DNA of 64,000 nt from Tretioscincus oriximinensis (taxonomy: Eukaryota > Chordata > Lepidosauria > Squamata > Gymnophthalmidae). The notes beneath the pieces are model-generated. The model was given only the letters and a program-made list of their open reading frames with translations. It searched no databases and was not told where the DNA came from. Each line of letters begins with the position of its first letter. Positions within the stretch are counted from its first letter, which is position 1. The DNA lies in NCBI GenBank assembly GCA_022410635.1, contig JAJVDF010000132.1, positions 1,882,133 to 1,946,132 of the forward strand. Direction: 5' to 3'. Position numbers and translations under genes: made by a program. This document shows positions 13,501-22,048 of the stretch, piece after piece.

Positions 13501-13565
13501 CATCATCGTTGTACTCTTTTAGAAGGTCCTTGAAGACGCACCTCTTTTGCCTGGCCTTTAGCTGA
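10559..13565 (+). CDS. LINE endonuclease-reverse transcriptase ORF, open on both sides of a gap
   Basis: This is the pol protein of the L2-type element: an apurinic-like endonuclease nicks the target and the RT copies the element RNA there. Before the gap, 10559-11745 is open for about 395 codons. It shows endonuclease motifs ITETW, GGGVAV, the DFNIHAE box and, near 11104, WTDHSLV, a form of the catalytic SDH box. After the gap, 12622-13565 is open and gives [15 protein letters not shown] (RT) and [10 protein letters not shown] with both catalytic aspartates, then [11 protein letters not shown]. The two halves are in different frames across the 876 Ns, so the gap length must be wrong or a frameshift is hidden. 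The true start lies upstream and has been truncated away. Several isolated Ns leave codons undefined. Confidence 0.8.
11746..12621. other. Assembly gap (876 Ns) inside a LINE
   Basis: An unbroken N run. The matching segment of the minus-strand L2 copy (37363-37948) is about 586 bp, so the N count is probably an estimate, not a measured size. Confidence 0.95.
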
Positions 13566-13774
13566 AGAAATGCCATCTCTATCCCTACTTTTAATATTGT
13601 TTTATACTTTTTTAATTTTTGTATCGATGTTTTACTGTTTTTGCCGCCCTGAGACCTTCGGGTATAGGGCGGGGTATAAGTATAAATAAATAAATAAATA
13701 AAATAAATAAATAAGGAATACATTNCATTTATTTGGAAAATATTTTTCCCTAACAAAATAAAACTAGGTAGAAT

Positions 13775-13965
13775 GGATGAAGTCCAGTAAGGAAGCTTTG
13801 TAGCACTTTGGAGACTATGGAGAAAGGGAGGTTCATGAGATCTACTCTTTCAGATGGCCCTGAAGAGGTGCACTTGTTTATGAAAGCTCATGCCACCAAA
13901 CCTTCCTTGCTGGACTTTCTGAACAAAAACTAACACTGCTATTTTGTTGAAATCTAGAATTGATA
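13775..13965. repeat. Interspersed repeat fragment, family not named
   Basis: It contains AGTCCAGTAAGGAAGCTTTG, CTTTCAGATGGCCCTGAAGA and CCTTGCTGGACTTTCTGAAC. The same word set (tagged AAAGCTCATGCCACC, GCTGGACTTTCT) recurs at 14575-14690, 22745-23225, 49640-50170 and around 53795-54100. Reptile genomes carry many copies of such sequence, but I cannot assign the family with certainty. Confidence 0.6.
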
Positions 13966-14334
13966 AAGACCACTCCTATTTCAGATGAGCATCTCAAAAT
14001 ATCTTTGACAAAAAGCTTAAAATGTTTTCCCTATTTATGGCTGGCATATTTGTATAGATACTTTTTAAAAATTAAGCATAGTAGAAGTTTATTTATTCAA
14101 TGAAATATGTATAGAATTGATCAATACTACTATTGTTCCAGAAGTATGGACCTGATAATGCATAGTGATACTAATATATTTCATAATACTGATATGCTGT
14201 CATTATTTGGAAGATTTATTTGGATTGAAGAAAATATTATAGAATAATATTAATGATGTAATGGTGTGAAATTGTTTTCACTGAGATTTTTCTGATTCTT
14301 TCTTGTGCATGCTCAATTTTACATTTTTTGCTAG

Positions 14335-14435
14335 ATTGAATTTAGAGGAAGAGTTGGATCAGATGAAAGTACAAATTTCAAGGGATAAAGCTACAATTCT
14401 AGAATTGAACATGTGCCTGCAGCAAGAAAGAGAAG
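14335..14435 (+). CDS. CNTLN: CNTLN (centlein) coding exon
   Basis: Centlein is a centrosomal coiled-coil protein that helps link the two centrioles. The acceptor is TTTTTTGCTAG at 14334 and the donor is GAAG|GTAATA after 14435. The exon is 101 bp: it starts with the last base of a codon and ends with the first base of the next. The peptide reads LNLEEELDQMKVQISRD then KATILELNMCLQQERE, a charged coiled coil that matches mammalian centlein (NLEEELDELKVHIS as I recall it). The start phase requires an upstream exon leaving two bases, which I could not place. The single leftover G joins in frame to the exon at 18922 (making Gly) or to the candidate at 17557 (making Val). Confidence 0.9.
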
Positions 14436-14574
14436 GTAATATCTTTTAGCCATCATGAAAAATGATATTTTTTGCATTCTGTAACACAATTTTCTAAGTC
14501 TATCTGAGGATCTACAGCATAATTACATCTGAAGTCAGAATGATTGTAATTATGGTTAAACATGAACATAATAT

Positions 14575-14690
14575 TACACCAAAGGAGCTAGCAGCACTTT
14601 GAGACTAACTTGAGAAAAGTGGTTGGCATAAGCTTTCGTAGACAGGTCTACTTCTTCAGATGCATGGGTAGGCTGGGAATACTCATTCAG
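14575..14690. repeat. Interspersed repeat fragment, same family as 13775-13965
   Basis: It carries AAAGGAGCTAGCAGCACTTTG and CATAAGCTTTCGTAGACAGG with ACTTCTTCAGATGCATG. The same phrase occurs at 49730-49760 and, in variant form, near 23100. Confidence 0.6.
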
Positions 14691-14754
14691 TTGTAGCCAA
14701 TTTCCCCTTCAACTGCCTTGCCTGAGGATAACAGAAGAAAGGAAAAAGATGTGG

Positions 14755-15345
14755 TGACCAATTCTGGTCACTACATCTCAAGAGGGATATTGTGGAACTG
14801 GAGAAGGTGCAGAAACGGGTAACAAGAATGATCAAGCGCCTGGAGTACCTCCCTTATGAAATAAGGCTACAACATCTGGGCCTCTTCAGCCTTGAAAGAT
14901 GGCATTGAGAGGAGACCTCATTGAGATGTATAAAATCATGCATGGGGTAGATAAGGTAAAAGGAGAAAAACTATTTTCTCTATCACACAACCCTATGACC
15001 AGGGAGCACTCCTTGAAACTGATGGGCAGAAGAATGAGGGCACCCAGAAGGTCATTGGCCTATGGAGCTTACTTCCAGAAGAGGTGGTTGTAGCTAGCAA
15101 CCTGGATAGTTTTAAGACAGGATTAGATAAGTTCGTGGAAGCCAAGGATATAAATAGCTAAAAGGATGGATGTCTTGATGCTGCCTCCGAGATGGAGCAA
15201 CAGGCAGAAATCCTGAAGTGCCTATTGCAGGGTGTTGAGAACAATTGAAAATTTTGCCACCTTCTGTTCCAGAGTGCCCAGGTGGCACTAGATAGGCTCT
15301 GTCCCGATTCAGCACGTCTCTTCTTACGTTCTTATAGTTTAGGGG
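14755..15345 (+). mobile_element. CR1-B LINE, 3' fragment
   Basis: It begins in the segment for VVTNSGHYISRG-like sequence (CAATTCTGGTCACTACATCTC), runs through LRGDLIEMYKIMHGVDKVKGEKLFSLSHN (14905-14990) and ends in the degenerate CTTCTTACGTTCTTATAG tail near 15342. Frame breaks and small deletions show that it is dead. It lies about 320 bp downstream of a CNTLN exon. Confidence 0.88.
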
Positions 15346-15480
15346 AATCATTCATTGATCCCTAGAGGTGACTTGACTAGTGGAGAATGAATGTAGTTTT
15401 TTGTGAATCATCTATGTTCTGCTAGGCAAATGCAGAAGATGAAAAAAGTATAAACATAAAAGCATATTTAGCTCTTGTGC

Positions 15481-15738
15481 TTGAGAGCCAGTTTGGTGTC
15501 ACGGTGAAAGTGTTGGACTCTTATCTGGTCTTCTCCCGATTCAATTCCACACTCCTCCAGGAAGCCAGCTGGGTAACCTTGGGCCGATCACAGTATTTTG
15601 AACTCTCTCAACCTCGCCTACTTCATAGGGTGTCTATTGTGGGGAAAGCAACAAAAGCTATGCATTCCTCTCTATGGTTGGCCGCCCTGAGACCTTGGGT
15701 AATAGGGCAGGATATAAGTATAAATAAATAAATTTAAA
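15481..15738 (+). mobile_element. tRNA-headed SINE with an L2-type tail
   Basis: The head GAGAGCCAGTTTGGTGTCAC, with GTTGGACTCTTATCTGG and a box-B-like CCCGATTCAATTCC, resembles the tRNA-derived head of reptile Sauria SINEs. The body has CTACTTCATAGGGTGTCTATTG. The last 65 bp (GCCGCCCTGAGACCTTGGG to ATAAATAAATAAA) match the 3' tail of the L2-type LINE at 13645-13705. A pol III promoter is implied by the head; activity is unknown. Confidence 0.85.
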
Positions 15739-15817
15739 AAAATAATATTTAGTGTCCTTATAAAGTTATGCTTCACAATGTATTTACTAAATTTTCACTG
15801 AATACATTTACTTTCAG

Positions 15818-15992
15818 CAATAATATGGCCACACTCAGAAAAGTGCATACAATTTTGGACATCTCTCAGATGCATTTTAAAAATCTTAAAATTAGTAACT
15901 GCGATCAGGAAGTGTTAGAAGGCTTCCTTAAGGAACAAATGAATGAGGGAAAATTACAAGTGTATAATTTTGCTTGGTATGAACAGAGATGA
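15818..15992 (+). other. Open reading stretch with a splice acceptor, unrecognised
   Basis: After an acceptor-like TTTACTTTCAG (ending 15817) the frame reads NNMATLRKVHTILDIS, KNLKISNCDQEVLEGF and so on to a TGA at 15990-15992. It needs two leftover bases from an upstream exon, so it does not fit CNTLN phase at 14435. It has a mixed, protein-like composition, but I do not recognise it. It could be a pseudogene fragment, part of an unknown element or chance. Confidence 0.2.
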
Positions 15993-16618
15993 TAAGGAAA
16001 AACTAAGGTCATCCAATGAAGTTGAATCTTGACAAACTCAAAACAATTAGAGTGATAAATATTTATAGTCCATACTTAAACTTTGTGAACTTGTGCCGAG
16101 ACCCTTGCTTCAATAGTGAAAGTTAGAATAATTCATGATAAAGAGGGCTACTGATACCTGCTAGCTTTTATAGCTGTTTTACTTTGTCTGATATGGAAGG
16201 TAGTATATCTCTAGCGGAAGGCAGCCCTTGGGAGTTGATAAGCAGAGCAAAATGTGTGATTATGAACCGCTTATGTGGTTCTGTACGCAAGTGACTGTTG
16301 ACACTGTGAAAACTATCTGCTTAACTAGGTAGCCATTGGTCCAATGCATCTAGGCTTGGATTTGTTTCTTTCTTCTGTTGGGGAAAACTTGATGTGACAA
16401 AGTTACCCCTGTTTTTGGCTTCAGTTCCAAAGTCTAAAGTTTTGAACAGAAACACTTCTCGAAGGACAGAATCCCGTTGTGAATTTTGAGATTTGTTTCT
16501 TTCTGTTTAAGTGTAAAATTTTCCATAAAGGTTTACTTTTGAAAGTTTACTTTTTACTTTAGAGAAAAAATATTTTCTCTACCACATGTGATCTGGGGGC
16601 ATTCCTTGAAACTGATAT

Positions 16619-16836
16619 GAAGAAGAAGAAGAAGAGGAAGAAGAAGAAGACGAAGAAGAAGACGAAGAAGAAGACGACGAAGAAGAAGACGAAGAAGAAG
16701 AAGACGACGAAGAAGAAGACGAAGAAGAAGAAGACGAAGAAGAAGACGACGAAGAAGAAGACGAAGAAGAAGACGAAGAAGAAGAAGACGACGAAGAAGA
16801 AGACGAAGAAGAAGAAGACGAAGAAGAAGAAGAACT
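16619..16836. repeat. GAA/GAC microsatellite, about 218 bp
   Basis: Triplets GAA (as AAG in phase) and GAC, with CGACGA doublets recurring every 27-40 bp or so, which gives a higher-order pattern. In one minus-strand frame every triplet is a serine codon (TCT/TCG/TCC), which creates a spurious polyserine frame. It directly abuts the 3' side of a minus-strand SINE and is probably its expanded tail. Confidence 0.9.
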
Positions 16837-17112
16837 CAACCTTTATACCCTGCTTTTCTCCCCTGAAGAGACTCAGAGTGGCTTACAAGAATATATTTTG
16901 CCCGGAGGCTTCCATTCTATCTTCCCCACCAGGCTATGGTGAGTTCCATTTATCTACTTGTTGGCTGTTGCAATTTCTTGCAATTCCTGCTTTCGAATAG
17001 CTGGGTTGGCTAGAGCTACAGGCTAGTGGAAGGTGCTCACCCCTCCCCACGTCTGACACAGAGCTTTGAAACCCCATCTCCCAGCTGAGAGATCGTCTTC
17101 TAAGCAACTGAG
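16837..17112 (-). mobile_element. tRNA-derived SINE (second SINE type)
   Basis: On the minus strand the head reads ATGGCTCAGTTGCTTAGAAG (box-A-like) followed by GGGGTTTCAAAGCTCTGTGT (box-B-like). The body includes TGGTGGGGAAGATAGAATGG and ends at GAGTTCTTC followed by the purine/pyrimidine microsatellite. The same element occurs at 51190-51480 and, degraded, at 59965-60110. It sits inside the CR1-B copy at 16560-17480. Confidence 0.75.
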
Positions 17113-17556
17113 CCATTTGTGCCTGAGGACAGACAAGGGAAAGTATTTTTTTACCCAGAGGGTTATTGGCTTGTGGAATCTACTTCCAGAAGAGGTGGTG
17201 GTAGCTAACAACCTGGATAGCTTTAAGGCAGGATTAGACAACTTCATGAACACCAAGGGTATAAACGGCTACTAGGATGGATGCCTTGATTCTGCCTCTG
17301 AAATAGGGTAATAGGCAGGAGTCTTGAAATACTAGTTGCAGGGCATCAAGTACAGTTGAAGTTTTTGCCTTTTTCTGTTCCAGACTGCCGAGGTCCAATT
17401 GGTGGGCCACTGGGTGAGACGGAATGCTGGATGGGATGTGCTCTGGCCCAATTTAGCAGGACTCCTCTTATGTTCTTAACTGCCAACTATTATTTTTATT
17501 GCATATCATTCTGCTTTTTAACAATTATTATTTAAACACATGCATTTTTCCTTCAG

Positions 17557-17672
17557 TGCAGTCAGATAAAAATGTGTTAGAAGCAGAAGTTGCAGCTAAT
17601 CATATTATAAGACATAACACTGAGTGGTTTGATCAATCTATCATTAGGAAGTTTTTTAAAAATCCCTCAAAA
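17557..17672 (+). CDS. Candidate alternative CNTLN exon (unproven)
   Basis: The acceptor is TTTTTCCTTCAG (ending 17556) and the donor is TCAAAA|GTAAGT, a strong match. The 116-bp stretch starts two bases into a codon and ends in phase 0. That is the same phase class as the proven exon 18922-19013, so it could replace that exon between 14435 and 31113 without a frameshift. The peptide begins VQSDKNVLEAEVAANHIIRH and ends IIRKFFKNPSK. The frame stays open through the donor to a TAA at 17830, so it could instead be an alternative terminal exon or part of an unrelated sequence. I know of no counterpart in mammalian centlein. Confidence 0.3.
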
Positions 17673-17831
17673 GTAAGTGTTGATGTAAAACCTACAGTTG
17701 ACATTCAAATGAATGAATATTTAGAAAAGATGAAAAGCGCCTATGGATTACCGTTGCTCTTGAAGGGAGCAGATAATATATGCAGTAGCATTGTGCTGAG
17801 GGATTATGTTTGTAACCAGCATGGGAGCTAA

Positions 17832-18921
17832 TAGATTAATATCAAGGTAAAGGTACATATTCCCCTGTGACACAGTTTTACTTTTTTCAGCTGTTAGTAC
17901 CTGTCGAGTGGTGCTCCATTTACTCCATGAATATAGAAGTTTTAATTGGCCATGACACGTTCCAAAGACAAAAGAAGCTCCTAATTCACTCTAACAAACT
18001 TGTTAGTCACTATTTATGCCAAGGGGTTTGTTGGCCTACAGAGTAAAACATACTTTCCTTATGCTTTGCTTGTGAAGGGAAATTTCTTAACTGACCTGAC
18101 AAGTCTACTTATGGCTTTGAAGGAGGCTTCTAAGACACAAACATTTGAGCTATGTAGTCGATGTCATTCTCTACGAAGTTATGTCTTGTTCACTTGGAAA
18201 ATATTTTCCTCTCAATTTGAAGTTTTGCTGCAACCTTATTCTTTTGTATAACCACTGTGATTGTAGTTCTCTAAACTAGATCTGGCTCTGTTATTTTTGT
18301 GAACAATAGATAATAGATTAAGGAGACACTTTTAAAGGTTCATGTTGAGGTAGACTAGGGAGGAGGAACAGTCAGAGCNGCATATTGAATCCTAGGTCAC
18401 TCGTTGGTTGTTGGAGTTTCTAATTGCTGTGAATCTTCAACATTTTTGCAGAACGTTTTCAGCACCTTCCAAAAACAGAGTTTAAAGTTCCATCCACCCT
18501 AATTCTGTTTCTGTTTTCTTTGTTCAAAAGTCACTCTGATCCTCCTGGCAGGGGATAAGACCAGGAGAAAAAAAAACGCTTGTGACTGTGTAGATAAAAA
18601 GACAGTGAATTCTCCTTTTATGGAAAAGGGAGAATAGTCTATAAAAGAATGAGATGGGAATAAAAAGTACCCCATCTTTAACCTGCAGATCTATTGTACC
18701 TTTGAACAGCTTGAACTGGAGGGTGGGGGGGTTCACGGTGATGCTACAAGGATTAATAATTGTATAGCGTAATTTTTTTGGAAAGAGGGTCATCTTTTGA
18801 CAGGAACATAGACCACATGATTCATCGTTGCTAAAGTTTAGAACCCAACTGGTTAAAATGGTTCAGTGTTGGCTTACTAGAATATAAACTGTTGAATTAT
18901 GTTATTTATTCTCCCTTCTAG
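17832..18921. other. CNTLN intron, nothing recognised
   Basis: Unique AT-rich sequence between the candidate exon and the exon at 18922. Short frames at 18000-18251 (+) and 18524-18793 (-) have no supporting features. Confidence 0.6.
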
Positions 18922-19013
18922 GGCTGTTCTTTAGACTTGCTGAAGAAGATGGGGTCAAGAATAGTACGCCAAAGAAGGATGTGAAAGAAATATCAGAGCA
19001 GACATTAAAGAAG
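18922..19013 (+). CDS. CNTLN: CNTLN (centlein) coding exon
   Basis: The acceptor is TTCTCCCTTCTAG (ending 18921) and the donor is AAGAAG|GTACCC after 19013. The exon is 92 bp: two bases complete the glycine begun at 14435, followed by 30 codons ending in phase 0. The peptide is LFFRLAEEDGVKNSTPKK then DVKEISEQTLKK. In mammalian centlein as I recall it the same place reads LFRSGEDDEVKRSTPEK and EMLEQTLQK, so the assignment rests on ordered similarity as well as splice phase. The exon joins in frame to 31113, or first to the 48-bp candidate at 20019. Confidence 0.92.
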
Positions 19014-19605
19014 GTACCCTAATCTGTAGGATATTGAGCCAGCAAGTTCAATCTCAATTTTAGTGCAAGGAATCATAAGTTAAAAGACAGAGCTGATGAA
19101 TGTAATCCATGTGTTCTTTTTTTTTAATTACTGACCATAATTCAAAATAGCCCCAACTGCCAAAATTGTGTCAGAAATCAATGCACATGGAAAATATATG
19201 TGCATTTCTTGCAGTGTGAATGGAAATTCTAAAATACATTTAAAGAGCCAGTGAACTGGTATAAAATCTTGAAATGAATCAATTCCAATTTTTTTNNAAA
19301 AGTTTAAATTATTTACTAATTTATTTTTTAAAACAGGGCACAGTTTGCTTCTGTGTATTGTATGGTCTTGTACTGGCATAATCCTTAATTCAAGCAGAAA
19401 ACGAGTTTTGTTTCTGCTGGACTAGTATCATTTCTGTCTAATCCAAATAGGAAGCAGTTTCTGTTTTGTGCTGCTGGACTCATATTTGTTTTATCGTTCT
19501 GGATCTTCCAAGACATTCTCATGCTAAGTGTATTCAGATTAATGTGTATTCTGAATCCACTTTAAAAAGAAAGACCTTTGGATGGAGAAAGTTCCAAAAT
19601 CTTTT

Positions 19606-19845
19606 AAGAACATAAGAACATAAGAAGAGCCATACTGGATAAGGCCACAGTCCATCAAGTCCAGCATTCTCTGTCACACCGAGGCCCACCAGATGCAACT
19701 GGGCAGTCCGAACAGAGGAAGCAAAATATGCACCTTTTCATGACTCCCTGCAAATGGTATCTCAGGAGTCCTGCCTGTAGCTCCATCCCGGAGGCAACAT
19801 CCAGACATCCATCCCAGTATCCATTTATACCCCTCTATCCAATCA
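19606..19845 (-). mobile_element. CR1-B LINE, short 3' fragment
   Basis: On the minus strand it ends in GGCTCTTCTTATGTTCTTATGTTC (plus-strand reverse complement at 19606-19632). It contains the usual CR1-B terminal segment for GCCLRDGATGRTPEIPFAGSHE and is truncated after about 240 bp. Confidence 0.9.
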
Positions 19846-20018
19846 TAATCAGAAGGTGAAGTTGTATGCAGGAAAAGCATAGACAGGTCGGCTTTCCAAC
19901 TGTGTGTGTCCCTTTCCTTAAAAAAGACATTCTCAATCAAACACAAACACATGGGCACCCACAGCACAATCTCAGAAACATTTTTGTTTTAAATCACTCA
20001 ATTTTCTCTGTTTTCCAG

Positions 20019-20066
20019 AGCTCTGGGGAGTTGTTCCGCAAAGAAGTAGCTGAAGTTCTATTAAAG
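20019..20066 (+). CDS. Candidate 48-bp cassette exon of CNTLN (unproven)
   Basis: A good pyrimidine tract and acceptor (TTTTCTCTGTTTTCCAG, ending 20018) precede 48 bp that encode SSGELFRKEVAEVLLK in phase 0 to phase 0. A donor follows (AAAG|GTGTGG, weaker than average). Both flanking CNTLN exons (ending 19013, starting 31113) also meet in phase 0, so it could be included without changing frame. The peptide is charged and could extend the coiled coil. Mammalian centlein as I recall it has no such insertion here. Confidence 0.35.
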
Positions 20067-20507
20067 GTGTGGTAGTATTTTAATAGATTAACAAGAAAAC
20101 ATTGAGAGCCTCTTGTTAGATAAGAAAAAAAGTGGACAGACCTATGAAACTCATGGTGATAATAATTGCAGGAATGTTTCTTGAGATGATACCAATGAAG
20201 ACAATATAACAAGAAACCTGGTCCCCAATTGTTTATAGACAAGCATAGATCCTTGAAGTTCTTGAAGCACAGGCTACAGTGTTGGCCCAGAGGTGTTAGA
20301 TATGGAGACCTGGGAAGTGATCTTGATTTCCCTCTTTCCTCCTCCTTGAACTTTCATGTCGCTATAACTAATACTTCTAACTTTCTGCAGTTAACGGTTG
20401 ACTTTTTAATGTAGCTTTACAAAGAGAGAGAGTGTTATTGATTCCGCATCTTTATCTCATGAACTACTTTAACATAGACTTCGAAGTATGTCTATATCAA
20501 TGTCTAT

Positions 20508-20753
20508 AGACATCTCAGTGGTTGCCTTTGGAATAGTCTCCCCCTTGAGGTGCGTCTGTCATCAACATTGTATTGTTTTAGAAGATCTTTGAAGACGCAC
20601 CTCTTTTATCTGGCCATTGGCTAAAGAAATGTCATCTCTGTCCCTACTTAGATATTGTTTTATGCTGTTTTAATTTTGTATTGATGTTTTACTGTTGGCT
20701 GCCCTGAGACCTTCGGGTATAGGGCGGGGTATAAGTATAAATAAATAAATATG
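20508..20753 (+). mobile_element. L2-type LINE, 3' end
   Basis: The sequence TCTCCCCCTTGAGGTGCGTC, then GAAGACGCACCTCTTTTATC, then the tail GCCCTGAGACCTTCGGGTAT to ATAAATAAATAAA match the last 245 bp of the element at 10527-13705. It is a heavily 5'-truncated copy. Confidence 0.92.
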
Positions 20754-21529
20754 TGTCATGCAAAGCCATGTTGACTTTATATCAAAGTAGCTACAGCCAT
20801 TTATCTTATATTTGTGAATTAAGTTGTAGGAAATACAGTAATTTAGAGCAGATGATGTGATTGCATGCGCTTCTAACACTTGCCATATGGTCAGGTAATG
20901 AAGGCTGTCATCTCGTTATTACTGAATGACAAACATCATGTTAAAATAATAACACAGAACAGGAAATGCTCACATTCGTTTATCTTAAGGTGGAATGAGT
21001 AATTGAAATAATTTGAGCAATAAGGTAGAAGATGTCACACCTATCATCTGTGTTTCAGAGTAATTTTGTTTGCCAGGTACACTCTAATTTTTATCTCAGA
21101 GGATTAAAAATGCTATCATGAGACCTTGGGGCATAAACCTTAGGCATTTATTGTTTTCTTTTAACTCCTGTAAATGATTTAGCCCTTGACTAAATAAAGA
21201 CAAATATATTTTAAAACTAGAAGCTAGAAGCAAGTGCCACGTCTATAGATATCTATTATTCATGCTAATTTGAAGTAAATATTTGATTTCTTTTCCCTAA
21301 AAAATACTGTTGAAAAGTATTCTTTTCAACAAGTGCTTCCTTTTTATAGCCAAAGCCACTCAGTGTTTGTTAGAATGTATAAAAGTCTAGAATAACAAGA
21401 TTTGAAGAAATATCCAAAGATCAGGATGTATAGTGATGTTGCCCTGTTCACTCTCCTGTATGAGTTTGAGTAAACTACTGCCATTACGTGCGACTTCAAG
21501 AATGCTTTCCCTAATGCTACTTTGGTGGC

Positions 21530-21870
21530 ACTCTGCACATCCGCTGGGATGACTTCATGATCATCACCATCCTCCATCAACTGGTGGAGCTCACCAGCAT
21601 CAAGGCCAGAATACTAAAGAAGCAGCTACGCTCAGCATGATATATTTGTAGGACAAAGAAATCACTTACCCAAGATTGTCCTATAGGGTGAACTTCCCAT
21701 TGGCCAGCATGACTTAGATAAGAGAAAAAGAAGCGATACAAGGACTTCCNCAAGAAATCCTTCAATGTATGCCATATCGACCACTACCAGATAAGAGTCT
21801 GACATAGTAGACACTCTAACCACAAGAACAGATTGGCTTCCAACTTACAAGGATTTTTTTACTTAGAGAG
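21530..21870 (+). mobile_element. Degraded LINE fragment, C-terminal type unlike CR1/L2/L1 here
   Basis: Broken plus-strand frames give pieces such as KKRYKDF, then KKSFNVCHIDHYQ, with an upstream piece near 21590. They resemble the C-terminal stretch (RFKDTLKASLKACHIDP pattern) seen in several LINE clades. Stops are frequent, so only the general class is suggested. Confidence 0.45.
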
Positions 21871-22048
21871 CTAGTATTGTTACACANGCTTTATAAGCAT
21901 GTTACATCCTATTAACTCCTGAATGAGATAATATACTGTACTGAAAGATAGTAGCAATTACTTACTGGAAAAAAATGTCCACTCAAAAGCTCTATTTGCA
22001 CATAGTAAAATGGATCTTTAAAGCAACTCAGAGATGATAGTATGTACT

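Larger units (their letters stand above)
10527..13705 (+). mobile_element. L2-type LINE, 5'-truncated, with an assembly gap inside
   Basis: The element starts inside the endonuclease coding region, at the segment shared with the minus-strand copy near 39160. It ends in a 3' tail, GCCGCCCTGAGACCTTCGGG followed by a GGGCGGGGTATAAGTATAAATAAATAAA-type run, at about 13645-13705. Order is endonuclease, gap (11746-12621), reverse transcriptase, C-terminal domain, short 3' UTR, tail. The RT motif [10 protein letters not shown] and the tail suggest the L2/CR1 part of the Jockey superfamily; the exact family is inferred. Confidence 0.92.
16560..17480 (+). mobile_element. CR1-B LINE, 3' fragment split by a SINE insertion
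   Basis: CR1-B sequence covers 16560-16618 (ending GGGGCATTCCTTGAAACTGAT) and resumes at about 17113 (GAGGACAGACAAGGGAAAG) to the terminal TCTTATGTTCTTA at 17465-17480. The interruption is a minus-strand SINE and its long purine tail (16619-17112). The resumed part encodes FFTQRVIGLWNLLPEEVVVANNLDSF, a C-terminal CR1 segment. Confidence 0.85.

Noticed and set aside
16579..16839. Polyserine protein on the minus strand and Lys/Thr protein on the plus strand
   Set aside because: Both are translations of the GAA/GAC microsatellite.
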